Part shown: in pieces, positions 34,221 through 42,289 of the stretch
Layout of the letters: the number at the start of each line of letters is the position of its first letter
Position numbering within the stretch: position 1 is the first letter of the stretch
Origin: Calditrichia bacterium
Lineage (GTDB): Bacteria; Calditrichota; Calditrichia; RBG-13-44-9; J075
Assembly (NCBI GenBank): GCA_028284905.1
Contig: JANQQU010000080.1
Coordinates: forward strand, 1-46,207
Length of the DNA: 46,207 nucleotides
Direction of reading: 5' to 3'
Notes under the pieces: model-generated
What the model was told of the DNA's origin: nothing
Seen by the model: only the letters and a program-made list of their open reading frames with translations
Database searches by the model: none
Made by a program: the position numbers and the translations under genes

Positions 34221-35582
34221 TTAATCCGTCCCGGAGTGCTCAGCGAGCCATTGCAGCGCGCCATTCAGGTCATGAAAGCGGCCATCGAGCTGTGCTTCAT
34301 AGGCGGACTTTAGAATGGCGCCCATGTGAGGGCCTGGTTTTATCCCATTATCCATCAGATGGCGACCCATGAGAATCGCCGCCGGTTTGCTTCTTTCCAG
34401 CGTCAACCTTTCGGCAACTGCCTGCCAATGAGATACCGGATTGTTTTTCGGCAAGGGAGGCCGTCCGCTGGCATCCGCTTCACAGAGTGCTGCCCATAAA
34501 CGGATGTTCGCCGGGGAAAGCCGGTTAGCCAGCCGGCGCACGGCACGATCGCTGGGAGGCTCGTCTGCCGGTAAACTCATATGGGCCATATGTTCGGCAA
34601 CCAGCGGTTTAACCAATTCTACAACCCAACCCGGCGCTTTTATACTTTTGAAAAAGTTCACTGCCAGCTTCACACCTGCCTCGGCATGGCCGGGAGAGAC
34701 CCAGCGTCCCTCTGTGCCTTTCTCAGTTGTTTCCGCTTTACCAGCATCATGGAGCAGGGCAGCGAATAACAATACTGTGCGTTCCTTCACCGTGAAATTC
34801 TCCCGTTGTGCAATATCTGCAGCAGCGTCGCAAACGTAACCGGTGTGCAGAAAGACATCTCCCTCCGGATGCCATTGCGGCTCCTGCGGCGTTTCCGGTA
34901 ACGCTGCCAATTCGGGAAATTGTGCAAGCCAGCCGGTTTCCTGTAAAACGGTTAATCCACGGGAGGGATATGCCCCTTTTGTCCATTTCTGCCATTCTTC
35001 CCAGATGCGTTCCTTGGAAAGCGTCGGAAACTCAATAGAAACTTCCCGGCACATGGCAATAGTATCCGCATCCATCCGAAAACCGAGACGGGCAGCGAAT
35101 TGCATTCCGCGTAATACCCGCAGGGGATCTTCTTTAAACGCTGGAGAGGTTGCCCGAAGAATTCCCTTTTCAATATCGCCCTGCCCATCGTACGGATCGA
35201 TAATGCGATCATCAAAACTGAGTGCAATACTATTGATGGTGAAGTCCCGCCGTAAAGCCGCTTCTTTGTAACTCATGCCCGGATCGGGCTTCACATCAAA
35301 CCCTTTATGCCCGATGCCCTGCTTGTTTTCCCGGCGGGGAATACCGACATCAATGGCATTGTCGATCTTCACGATGCCAAAGGATTTCCCGACCAGGTCG
35401 ACCTGAAAATGATCTTGCAGTGCAGCAACGATCTCATCGTAGTCGAGGCCGTACACTTCCAGATCGATATCCTTACTGTCGATCCCCATTAGCCGGTCCC
35501 GTACATAACCACCGACCATCAGGCAGTCGCGTGCGCCGGATTGGTATAACAGTTCGGAGATTTTTTTTGCTTTATCGAGCAT
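34221..35582 (-). CDS. cca: CCA-adding enzyme / tRNA nucleotidyltransferase with HD domain
   Basis: The 453-residue protein has the class II nucleotidyltransferase head 'LMVGGYVRDRLMG' and metal-binding 'DIDLEVYG' (Asp38, Asp40), 'RRDFTINSIAL' and 'DPLRVLRGMQFAARLGF'. A C-terminal HD domain follows with 'LLHDAGKAE' (His278-Asp279). It adds or repairs the 3' CCA of tRNAs; the HD domain may give phosphatase or phosphodiesterase activity. Poly(A) polymerase is the alternative within this family. The start lacks a clear ribosome site. It is the first gene of the cca-truC pair. Confidence 0.88.
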   Translation of the reverse strand: MLDKAKKISELLYQSGARDCLMVGGYVRDRLMGIDSKDIDLEVYGLDYDEIVAALQDHFQVDLVGKSFGIVKIDNAIDVGIPRRENKQGIGHKGFDVKPDPGMSYKEAALRRDFTINSIALSFDDRIIDPYDGQGDIEKGILRATSPAFKEDPLRVLRGMQFAARLGFRMDADTIAMCREVSIEFPTLSKERIWEEWQKWTKGAYPSRGLTVLQETGWLAQFPELAALPETPQEPQWHPEGDVFLHTGYVCDAAADIAQRENFTVKERTVLLFAALLHDAGKAETTEKGTEGRWVSPGHAEAGVKLAVNFFKSIKAPGWVVELVKPLVAEHMAHMSLPADEPPSDRAVRRLANRLSPANIRLWAALCEADASGRPPLPKNNPVSHWQAVAERLTLERSKPAAILMGRHLMDNGIKPGPHMGAILKSAYEAQLDGRFHDLNGALQWLAEHSGTD

Positions 35583-35655
35583 GGGAAAATGGGATTTTGG
35601 TGTTTCAATTTAGGTCTTGCTAATTTTCACTGAATTGTGTTTTTAGGCAGCTCTG

Positions 35656-35776
35656 AGTAATATGGCTCAGCTTCGCTAATTGTTCCGCTCCCTGTGGTCG
35701 CTAATGGTTATATATTTGGGAGAGCCCAATCTTTTAACCATTAGCGACCAAAGGTAGCGGAGCCATACTACTTAAG
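35656..35776. repeat. large imperfect hairpin element
   Basis: The core is a perfect 16-bp inverted repeat: TGGTCGCTAATGGTTA (35695-35710) and TAACCATTAGCGACCA (35735-35750). It extends outward as CCGCTxCCTx (35685-35694) against xAGGxAGCGG (35751-35760), with two mismatches. The outer words GTAATATGGCT (left) and AGCCATACTAC (right) also pair, leaving an extra 18-bp stretch in the left arm. The element fills the gap between cca and recQ and codes for nothing. Confidence 0.7.
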
Positions 35777-35843
35777 AGTACATACGATCATATTCCCTGA
35801 AATGATTACCAGCCATTCGGCCGCCAAAAAGATATCCCCCCCA

Positions 35844-37286
35844 TCAATAACACCCATCGCAGTTACCACAGGGCTTCTCATTCGGAAAACCGAAGTAGGT
35901 GGAAATAAATACCCGCCGGCAAGTTTCCGCCCGAAAGTATTGCACCATGGATAAGAGTTTCTTTTGATCGTTCAGTAGTTTTTCCTGAAAATGATCTTCG
36001 TCGAGCAGAATATCCGGCACTTCGTCGAGGAATTGAAAATTCTTCTGTTCCACGCTGCCTTCGGTAACGCCATAACGATCGAGCATATTCAAGGCAGTTT
36101 CCAGGCGGAAATCGTGGCGATTCTTAAAATTGAGTTGTTCCCGTAGATAGTCCATCCCCATGGAGTTTGCCATTCCTTCATTCTCATAAAGCAGGGCATA
36201 AAGGCGGTCGTAGAAATGTGGCTGAGGATTCGACCATTTAATAAACTCCATTTGCGTTGCCAGATCATTCTGATCGAAGAGCAATAAACATAGTGACGGT
36301 TTTCCATCGCGACCGGCCCGGCCGATTTCCTGATAGTAGCTTTCCAGCGAGCCGGGAATTTCCGCATGCACTACGCAGCGAATATCCGGTTTGTCGATGC
36401 CCATGCCAAACGCATTGGTCGCCAGCACCAGACGGTCATCGCCCTCGAGAAACCAGCGCTGTGCGCGTTTTCTTTCCCGGGCATCCATTTTACCATGGTA
36501 GATGCCGTGCTCGATTCCCCGTTTATTCAGCAATTCCGAATACCGCTCAAGGGATTTGATCAGGGAAAAATAAATGATGCCGGAACCGGGATACTGCCCG
36601 ATAGCATAATCAATCGCTTTCAAGCGTTCTTCTTCATTGATGACGTCGGTAACTTCCAGGCGTAAATTCGGACGTTCGATGCCCTGATGAAAGATCTTGA
36701 TATCGCCTTTATCGACTCCCAGCTTGTCGACAATATCCCGCTGTACTTCCGGGGTTGCTGTCGCAGTTAGCGCTACGGTTAAAGGATTACCAAGCAGCTC
36801 CCGAAATTCGCCAATGCGGGAATAATCCGGGCGGAAATCGTGACCCCACTCAGAAATACAGTGGGCTTCGTCGACTGCCAGCAAGGAGATCTCCACCTTG
36901 CGGACTGCTTCCACAAACTCCGGTTTGCGAAAGCGTTCCGGGGTAACATAAAGCAGCTTGATTTTACCATTGAGAAACTGCGCCATGCGCCGTTCGCGTT
37001 TCTCACCCAATACCGTCGAGTTGATGAACGTAGCGGGAATGTCCTTTTTACGCAGGGCATCAACCTGATCCTGCATCAAGGCAATCAATGGACTGATGAC
37101 AATCGTGCAACCTTCCATACAAAGCGCCGGCACCTGGTAGCAGAGTGATTTCCCTCCACCAGTGGGCATTAACACCAGGGCGTGATCATTACCTGTGGAA
37201 TTAACCAGGCGATTGATGATCGCTTCCTGAGAGCCGCGAAAGGATTCAAATTTGAAATATTTATGTAAAGCGTCTATTGGTTTCAT
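35844..37286 (-). CDS. recQ: RecQ-family DNA helicase, short form without HRDC
   Basis: The 480-residue helicase unwinds DNA 3' to 5'. Walker A 'MPTGGGKS' (Lys46), DEAH box 'VDEAHCISEWGHDFRP' (139-154), 'TATATPEV', 'GMGIDKPDIRCVVH' and 'QEIGRAGRDG' are present. The C-terminal zinc-binding module has Cys456, Cys473, Cys476 and Cys479, and the protein ends one residue after it. It therefore lacks the winged-helix part of RQC and the HRDC domain of a typical 600-residue RecQ. I see no downstream continuation in the same frame. It works alone in the window, next to a hairpin element. Confidence 0.92.
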   Translation of the reverse strand: MKPIDALHKYFKFESFRGSQEAIINRLVNSTGNDHALVLMPTGGGKSLCYQVPALCMEGCTIVISPLIALMQDQVDALRKKDIPATFINSTVLGEKRERRMAQFLNGKIKLLYVTPERFRKPEFVEAVRKVEISLLAVDEAHCISEWGHDFRPDYSRIGEFRELLGNPLTVALTATATPEVQRDIVDKLGVDKGDIKIFHQGIERPNLRLEVTDVINEEERLKAIDYAIGQYPGSGIIYFSLIKSLERYSELLNKRGIEHGIYHGKMDARERKRAQRWFLEGDDRLVLATNAFGMGIDKPDIRCVVHAEIPGSLESYYQEIGRAGRDGKPSLCLLLFDQNDLATQMEFIKWSNPQPHFYDRLYALLYENEGMANSMGMDYLREQLNFKNRHDFRLETALNMLDRYGVTEGSVEQKNFQFLDEVPDILLDEDHFQEKLLNDQKKLLSMVQYFRAETCRRVFISTYFGFPNEKPCGNCDGCY

Positions 37287-37360
37287 AAAGCCTTATTTCT
37301 ATTCGTTAAGTTCGGTTATTCCCGGAGATGGTATTTCAGAGACCGATTTTTCCGCTCACA

Positions 37361-37388
37361 AAATTGCGGATTTGCAAATTTGCAATTT
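37361..37388. repeat. AAATTGC inverted repeat
   Basis: AAATTGC (37361-37367) and GCAATTT (37382-37388) flank the palindrome TTTGCAAA (37371-37378). It lies in the 231-bp divergent gap between recQ and the flippase gene, so it might be an operator. No regulator can be linked to it. Confidence 0.35.
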
Positions 37389-37517
37389 CCTTCGGATGTT
37401 AAACCTGCTTCAAATATAGTATCTCAGGTTTCATTCTCAAATACTGAGCGTATGCTGCATTTTTTCCGGGCGACCACTATTATACGTTCATTTGGCTGGA
37501 ATTCAAATCGATTTTAA

Positions 37518-38753
37518 ATGCGGCAATCCTTTGTAGATGGCTTAATAACAGGCGTAATCGTGAATAATAAACTGCTGAAACGTTTTCAAATTATTCTGGC
37601 AAACTCTGCCCATACCCTGTTGTTGCCGGCATTTAATCTGCTTATCTCATTGTTGGTGATTCGCCTTGCTTCCCGCACTTTATGGGGAGAGTTTGTTGCG
37701 GTGCTGATTTTTATGAACCTGGCGATTCACATTATGCATTGGGGAAGCAAAGAATACTTGTTGCGGGAATTTAGCCGTTCTCCAAAACGCCAAGGGACGG
37801 ATTGGCAGCGTGTTTTGCTCAGTCGTTTTTTACTCGCTGGCCTTTTTCTGTTATGTGTGCTTTTTTGGCCGGGGAGTACTTTTCAAAAAGGTTGGCTGGC
37901 TCTATGGGGAATCGGCGCCTTGCTGTATAAATCCTGTGATGTGCTGGTGCTCTATCATCGGCGTTTCCTGACAGCACTACTCCTGGAAATAATTGCAATA
38001 GGAATGGTTGCCGGCATTATCTGGTTACAACTGTCCTCACTGGATGTCGATTTATTGATCATGTTATTTGCTTTATCTGCCTGGTTGAAAGCGGTCGGAT
38101 TGCTCTGGATGTTTCGTCGGGAAATTAACCGAGGTGAAAACGGGAGATTCGACAGCACATTTTTTCTGAAGGCCTTGCCTTTCTTTCTTCTGGGATTCAG
38201 CGGCATGTTACAATCGCAAACCGACCTTTATTGTGTCGTCTGGTTTTTGACCCGGGAAGATGCCGGATTTTACCAGGTATTCATCAATATGATGATCTAT
38301 TTACAAGTAATCGCCAGCCTGATTTTGCAACCTTTTCTGAAGAACATTTATCGGCTGGCAGAACAATCGATCCGGAAAATTTCCACGAAGTTATTTCTAC
38401 TCGGAATTTCCATGATTCCGCCCGCTTTAGCTGCTGTTTGGGTGTTGCTTACTTATTTCTATCAATTTTCACTGGGCGAAGAGCTCTTGGTATTAGGGGG
38501 CTTGTTTGCATTACCGATCTATGCTTACTTGCCGATTGTTTACCAGCTTTACAAGGCTGGGCAGGAAGGGCAGGTGCTCTGGGTTACTGTTGGGGGAATT
38601 GTCATCAATTTTATACTGAATTTACTGCTGATTCCGCAATGGGAGGTCGTTGGTGCATTGGCGGCCAGCGCTTCTGCCCAATGGGGAATGCTGCTTGCTT
38701 ACATCATTTTTGGAAAAAAATGGACGAGTGCCGATGAAACTAATTTGCCCTAA
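37518..38753 (+). CDS. polysaccharide/lipid flippase-like membrane protein (MOP superfamily)
   Basis: The 411-residue integral membrane protein has about 12 hydrophobic helices, starting with 'LLLPAFNLLISLLVIRLASRTLWGEFV', the N-terminal signature of Wzx/MurJ-like MOP transporters. Helices continue to the end ('INFILNLLLIPQWEVVGALAASASAQWGMLLAYIIFG'). It probably translocates a lipid-linked sugar across the inner membrane. The start is uncertain: ATG at 37518 without a ribosome site, or GTG at 37560. The methyltransferase gene overlaps its end by 20 bp. No glycosyltransferases are present in the window. Confidence 0.82.
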   Translation: MRQSFVDGLITGVIVNNKLLKRFQIILANSAHTLLLPAFNLLISLLVIRLASRTLWGEFVAVLIFMNLAIHIMHWGSKEYLLREFSRSPKRQGTDWQRVLLSRFLLAGLFLLCVLFWPGSTFQKGWLALWGIGALLYKSCDVLVLYHRRFLTALLLEIIAIGMVAGIIWLQLSSLDVDLLIMLFALSAWLKAVGLLWMFRREINRGENGRFDSTFFLKALPFFLLGFSGMLQSQTDLYCVVWFLTREDAGFYQVFINMMIYLQVIASLILQPFLKNIYRLAEQSIRKISTKLFLLGISMIPPALAAVWVLLTYFYQFSLGEELLVLGGLFALPIYAYLPIVYQLYKAGQEGQVLWVTVGGIVINFILNLLLIPQWEVVGALAASASAQWGMLLAYIIFGKKWTSADETNLP

Positions 38754-39591
38754 CTGCGAAACGCCACTGAATGAAGATTGGGTGTGCGGCAATAATCATC
38801 GCTTTAGCGAAGTAGATGACGTTTTGATATTGTTGACGGAAACCTTCCGGGAACGGCTACAGAATTTCGAAAAGCATTTGGCAAAAATGCGGGAAAAGGA
38901 AACAGTCAGAAGGGTTAGTGACCCCGCAGCATTTCCGGAGTTGCCTTTCGGTAAAGCCGTTGCCAATGATGGCGAATGGCGATTACGGCAATATGATCTG
39001 AAGATTATCGGGAAATTAATCCCCGATCGTTCACCACAAAAAATTCTGGAAGTCGGTGCCTGGAATGGCTGGTTGAGCCACCGCCTTACTTTGCAAGGCC
39101 ATCAAGTGGTGGCGATCGACTACTTCAGCGATGAATTTGAAGGGCTGAAGGCGCGGAAATTTTATCCTGCCCAGTGGTCGGCAATACAAATGGATATCAG
39201 TAATCTTAATCCCCTGGGCGAAGAAAGATTTGATATAATTCTCGTGAATCGCTGCCTGCAATTTTTTTCCGATCCGGTAGACTACCTGCTATCAGCAGCG
39301 AAGTTCTTGAGACCGGAGGGGAGAATAATCCTCACTGGCATTGAATGCTTTCCCAATCCCCGCAAAAAAATAGCACAGATTGCCATCGCCCGGGAAAACT
39401 TTCAGCAGTCCTATGGTGTTGATCTGTTCCTAAACCCCACCCGCGGCTATCTCGATTGGGCAGACCGAAAACGGCTGTTAACCGCCGGCTGCCGTTTGAT
39501 GCCTTATCCGCAGCTATTCCGCAATAATTTGAAAGCACGTCTGCGCCGCTTTCTGCCAGTTAATTTTTATGGCGTTTTTTGTAGGCCGTAG
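38734..39591 (+). CDS. class I SAM methyltransferase with N-terminal zinc ribbon
   Basis: The 285-residue protein starts with a single zinc ribbon ('CPNCETPLNEDWVCGNNH', residues 5-22), like that of small rRNA or tRNA methyltransferases. A Rossmann methyltransferase core follows with motif I 'ILEVGAWNGWLS', acidic 'VVAIDYF' and 'FDIILVNRCLQFFSDP'. The true start is the ATG at 38734; the open frame reaches back to 38650 inside the flippase gene. It overlaps that gene by 20 bp and is likely coupled to it. The substrate is unknown: an RNA base or a polyprenyl-linked sugar is possible. Confidence 0.82.
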   Translation: MKLICPNCETPLNEDWVCGNNHRFSEVDDVLILLTETFRERLQNFEKHLAKMREKETVRRVSDPAAFPELPFGKAVANDGEWRLRQYDLKIIGKLIPDRSPQKILEVGAWNGWLSHRLTLQGHQVVAIDYFSDEFEGLKARKFYPAQWSAIQMDISNLNPLGEERFDIILVNRCLQFFSDPVDYLLSAAKFLRPEGRIILTGIECFPNPRKKIAQIAIARENFQQSYGVDLFLNPTRGYLDWADRKRLLTAGCRLMPYPQLFRNNLKARLRRFLPVNFYGVFCRP

Positions 39592-39669
39592 GCGATAGAC
39601 TATTAGGCTTTAGGTAACTAATCCTGAGGGGAATAGTCTAAAGTCTAATGGCCCTAGGCCTAAAGCCTA
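39582..39669. repeat. TAGGC/TAAAG-rich intergenic inverted repeat, family D
   Basis: The left arm 39582-39614 is built from TAGGC, TAGAC and CTTTAGG words. The right arm 39632-39669 carries the reverse-complement words (AGTCTAAAG, GGCCTAAAGCCTA). The spacer is about 17 bp. It lies between the methyltransferase stop and the TetR promoter. Confidence 0.6.
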
Positions 39670-39692
39670 TTTCTCTTTCCGAAGAAAAAAAC

Positions 39693-39721
39693 TTGACAAA
39701 CAGAAATCTAAAACGTATTAT
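39693..39721 (+). promoter_or_regulatory. promoter of the TetR-SRPBCC-SDR operon
   Basis: TTGACA (39693-39698), a 17-bp spacer and TATTAT (39716-39721) are close to consensus. Transcription would begin near 39728, inside the adjacent operator, so a bound repressor would block initiation. Confidence 0.85.
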
Positions 39722-39738
39722 TAGACCGAACGGTTTAA
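39721..39738. promoter_or_regulatory. TetR-type operator O1
   Basis: TTAGACCGAACGGTTTAA is a near-perfect palindrome (AGACC half-sites separated by 4 bp). It starts at the last base of the -10 box and covers the transcription start. It is probably bound by the TetR protein encoded 12 bp downstream. Confidence 0.75.
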
Positions 39739-39750
39739 TAAAGGTTTCTC

Positions 39751-40335
39751 ATGCGAAAGAAATATGACATTGATGACATCCTGGAAAAAGGCGAAGAGCT
39801 GCTTCGCCAGCAGGGGTATAACAATACTGGCATCGAGGATATTTTAAAAGCATGCGGCATCCCGAAAGGCTCTTTCTATAATTTCTTTAAGAGTAAAGAA
39901 GATTTCGGGGTGAAAGCGTTGGACCATTATGGCGATAAGCAATATGAATTCGTGTCGTCAATTTTAATCAATCCGAATCTCTCTCCTTTACAAAGACTGA
40001 AACAATTTTACAATACAGTTATTGGTGTTAATGTCTCTGAAGATTGCAAATACGGTTGTTTGGTTGGTAATCTTTCCCAGGAAATGGGCGGGATTAATGA
40101 CAACATCGGCCTGGCGGCGGATCGTAATTTTAAGCGGATTATCAAGTTGATCGAAGCCTGTGTCGCAGAGGCGCAGGAAGCAGGGGAAGTTCGGAATGAT
40201 TTTCCCGCCGGAGAACTAGCTGATTACCTCCATACCAGTTTTTATGGTGCATTAGTACGGAGTAAAGCCGGGCAAAACCCGCAACCATTTACGCATTTTT
40301 CCAAAATGGCTTTTGAATTCCTGGAAATTAAATAA
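39751..40335 (+). CDS. TetR/AcrR-family repressor with cysteine-bearing ligand domain
   Basis: The 194-residue protein has an N-terminal TetR HTH (about 5-50, 'TGIEDILKACGIPKGSFYNFFKSKEDF') and an alpha-helical ligand domain. The ligand domain contains 'CKYGCLVGNLSQEM' with Cys99 and Cys103, which resembles a redox- or electrophile-sensitive pair as in NemR-like TetR proteins. The promoter -10 and operator O1 lie directly upstream, so it represses itself. A second palindrome follows its gene. The downstream SRPBCC and SDR genes are the probable regulon. The redox role is inferred from the cysteines only. Confidence 0.88.
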   Translation: MRKKYDIDDILEKGEELLRQQGYNNTGIEDILKACGIPKGSFYNFFKSKEDFGVKALDHYGDKQYEFVSSILINPNLSPLQRLKQFYNTVIGVNVSEDCKYGCLVGNLSQEMGGINDNIGLAADRNFKRIIKLIEACVAEAQEAGEVRNDFPAGELADYLHTSFYGALVRSKAGQNPQPFTHFSKMAFEFLEIK

Positions 40336-40350
40336 AAATTTTTATCATGA

Positions 40351-40374
40351 ATTAAACAGACCGGTCTAATTAAT
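40351..40374. promoter_or_regulatory. second palindrome O2 between tetR and SRPBCC genes
   Basis: The perfect core AGACCGGTCT (40358-40367) is embedded in AT-rich arms that are also roughly symmetrical (ATTAA...TTAAT). It shares the AGACC half-site with O1 but with no gap between halves. It may be a second operator of the same repressor. Confidence 0.6.
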
Positions 40375-40389
40375 AATTGAAAGGATTTA

Positions 40390-40866
40390 ATGATGCATCG
40401 AGCCTCAGTCAGTAAAAACATGCAAGTAACCCCGGAACAAGCCTGGGATGCATTAAATGATTTTGGCGGCATTCATAAGTATCATCCGCTGATAAACACC
40501 TCTCCGATTGTAAACGGCAAAAGCAGTGGATTGGGCGCAGAACGGGTGTGCAACTTCCATGATGGGAATGAAATAAAAGAGCGCATTGTCGATTACACTG
40601 AAAACCAGGGATACAGCGTCGATATTATTGATCCCGGTAAATTCCCGCTAAAATCTGCGGTTGCTCACATCACCATCACTCCTGCCAGTGATAACACTAC
40701 CGACATCAGTTTTGCTATGGAGTTTCAACCGAAATTTGGCCCGATTGGCTGGGCGATGGGAAAGCTGATCATGGAAAAGCAGTTTGAAAAAATTCTCGGC
40801 AATGTTGTGGATAACATGGAAGCAGTAATCATTAATGAAAATAACAAATTGGCAGAAGCCATATAA
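40390..40866 (+). CDS. SRPBCC-family (polyketide cyclase/START-like) protein
   Basis: The 158-residue protein has the helix-grip fold of the SRPBCC superfamily: 'SVSKNMQVTPEQAWDALNDFGGIHKYHPLI' at the start, 'VCNFHDGNEIKERIVDYTENQGYSVDII' in the middle and a long C-terminal helix (about 115-150). Such proteins bind hydrophobic small molecules, sometimes with cyclase or hydrolase activity. Start codons at 40390 and 40393 are both possible; AAAGGA lies upstream. It is 55 bp after the TetR gene and 32 bp before the SDR gene, so the three form an operon, probably for handling a toxic small molecule. Confidence 0.82.
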   Translation: MMHRASVSKNMQVTPEQAWDALNDFGGIHKYHPLINTSPIVNGKSSGLGAERVCNFHDGNEIKERIVDYTENQGYSVDIIDPGKFPLKSAVAHITITPASDNTTDISFAMEFQPKFGPIGWAMGKLIMEKQFEKILGNVVDNMEAVIINENNKLAEAI

Positions 40867-40898
40867 ACTAATCAGAAAAAATTAATAAGGAGTATATA

Positions 40899-41648
40899 AT
40901 GAGTAAGCTAAAGAATAAAGTCGCTGTTATTACCGGTGGAAATAGTGGTATCGGTTTTTCGATTGCAAAAACTTTCCGCGATGAGGGCGCCAATCTGGCG
41001 ATCTTCGGGCGGAACCAAACGACACTGGATGAAGCGCAGCGTACTTTGGAAAATGGCACCCTCGCTGTTCAGGGAGATGTCCGTGAACTGAGCGATCTCG
41101 ACACCTTCTATGACGGTATCAAGGAGAAGTATGGGAAGATCGATGTGCTGGTTGTAAATGCCGGTGGGGCAAAGATGCGTCCGCTGGAAGCAACTGATGA
41201 AGCGTTATTCGACGAAATCAGCGATATCAATTTTAAAGGCGCTTACTTCACCATTCAAAAAGCGTTGCCGTTGTTGAGCGAAGGCGCTTCGATTATTTTG
41301 ATGTCTTCTGTGGCAAACGTGAAAGGGATTGCTGGTATGTCGGTATACGGTGCGGCGAAAGCAGCGGTTCGTTCTCTGGCGCGCTCCCTGGCAGCCGAAC
41401 TGGCACCGAAAGGTATTCGGGTGAATTCCCTCAGTCCCGGACCGATCGACACGCCAATTTTTAATCGCATCGGTATTCCGGAAGAAGCTGTTGGAGAAGC
41501 AAAAGAAGGATTCAAGAGCATGGTGCCGCTGCAGCGGATTGCTGCGCCGGAAGAGATTGCCAGCGTAGCTTTGTTTTTGGCTTCTTCGGAGTCCTCTTTC
41601 ATCACCGGTGCGGACATCGCCGCGGATGGTGGTCTGGCACAGGTTTAA
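40899..41648 (+). CDS. short-chain dehydrogenase/reductase (SDR)
   Basis: The 249-residue classical SDR has the cofactor motif 'TGGNSGIG' (12-19), 'VNAGG' (86-90) and catalytic Asn111, Ser137, Tyr150 and Lys154 ('YGAAK'), followed by 'NSLSPGPIDTP'. It reduces or oxidises a carbonyl/alcohol with NAD(P)H; the presence of Arg38 suggests NADP(H) preference. AAGGAG lies 6 bases before the ATG. As the last gene of the TetR operon it is likely to detoxify a reactive aldehyde or ketone; the substrate is inferred from context only. Confidence 0.92.
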   Translation: MSKLKNKVAVITGGNSGIGFSIAKTFRDEGANLAIFGRNQTTLDEAQRTLENGTLAVQGDVRELSDLDTFYDGIKEKYGKIDVLVVNAGGAKMRPLEATDEALFDEISDINFKGAYFTIQKALPLLSEGASIILMSSVANVKGIAGMSVYGAAKAAVRSLARSLAAELAPKGIRVNSLSPGPIDTPIFNRIGIPEEAVGEAKEGFKSMVPLQRIAAPEEIASVALFLASSESSFITGADIAADGGLAQV

Positions 41649-41665
41649 TTTTGATTATGTCGCTC

Positions 41666-41711
41666 CCCGGGACTTTGCGTCCCGGGTTGGCTTATGTCGC
41701 CCTTGCAGGGC
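41666..41711 (+). terminator. twin GC-rich hairpins after the SDR operon
   Basis: CCCGGGAC-TTTGC-GTCCCGGG (41666-41686) and GCCCT-TGC-AGGGC (41699-41711) are two perfect stems after the SDR stop. The words 'GTCGC' and 'TATGTCGC' precede both stems, so this may be a repeat family rather than a plain terminator. T-runs are absent. Confidence 0.5.
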
Positions 41712-41743
41712 TGATTCTGTTCATCTAGTCGTTTGTTGTAGTT

Positions 41744-41783
41744 ACTTTGAAATTGGACATTGAGTGCTGGTTATTGGATATTT
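41744..41783. repeat. CCAAT-rich repeat, family B copy 2
   Basis: The words TTGAAATTGGACATTGAG and GGTTATTGGATATTT match the right arm of the repeat at 22181-22292. It lies just before the Tag-like gene; the open frame upstream of 41825 is made of this repeat and is not coding. Confidence 0.55.
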
Positions 41784-41824
41784 ACTTTTGCTATGAAATA
41801 CATAAAATAAATCTGGAGAAAAAT

Positions 41825-42280
41825 ATGGATCATAATTGTCATGTCGGAAGTAAGCCGGCAGATGATAATGGTTATTTTGAGGAAATGACCAAAGCGGTTT
41901 TTCAATCCGGCTTTAACTGGCAGGTGATTGAAAATAAGTGGGAGAACTTCCACGCCGCATTTGCCAATTTTTCCATTCCGGCAGTAGCCGCTTTTGGATC
42001 GGAAGAAATGGCCCGCCTGGAAAGTGATGTCGGCATCGTGCGTAACTATCGGAAGATCGAGGCAACCCTGAAAAATGCCCGGGAATTCGTTTTTGTTCAA
42101 CAGGAATTTGGCTCTTTCGAGAAATATTTGGAAGCAATTTCCGTGGATGGGGAAGAGAAGATGTGTAAGACGCTCTCAAAAAGATTCGCACATTTGGGGA
42201 AAGCGACCAGCATGTTCTTCCTCCGAAAAGTCGGCTGGGAAATGCCGGAAACCGTTAAGCAGTGGGCGGAAAAGAGGTGA
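41825..42280 (+). CDS. Tag-like DNA-3-methyladenine glycosylase-family protein, shortened
   Basis: The 151-residue protein aligns by eye to the core of Tag (3-methyladenine DNA glycosylase I): 'FEEMTKAVFQSGFNWQVIENKWENFHAAF', 'ARLESDVGIVRNYRKIEATLKNAREFV', 'LSKRFAHLGKATSMFFLRKVGWEMP'. The N-terminal part with the Tag zinc ligands and the 'HDxEWG' stretch is missing, and the C-terminal zinc His/Cys pair is absent too. It may have lost the zinc snap or changed function. The start at 41825 follows GGAG by 7 bases; the frame opens further upstream only across a repeat. Confidence 0.8.
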   Translation: MDHNCHVGSKPADDNGYFEEMTKAVFQSGFNWQVIENKWENFHAAFANFSIPAVAAFGSEEMARLESDVGIVRNYRKIEATLKNAREFVFVQQEFGSFEKYLEAISVDGEEKMCKTLSKRFAHLGKATSMFFLRKVGWEMPETVKQWAEKR

Positions 42281-42289
42281 TACGTGCAG

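Noticed and set aside
35656-35776. Insertion sequence ends
   Set aside because: The interval between the arms is 24 bp and no transposase is present. At most a MITE-like element.
38650-38733. N-terminal extension of the methyltransferase
   Set aside because: It lies inside the flippase gene in another frame. The zinc ribbon begins immediately after the ATG at 38734.
41747-41824. Upstream start of the Tag-like gene
   Set aside because: The extra codons come from the CCAAT-word repeat, and the GGAG site points to 41825.
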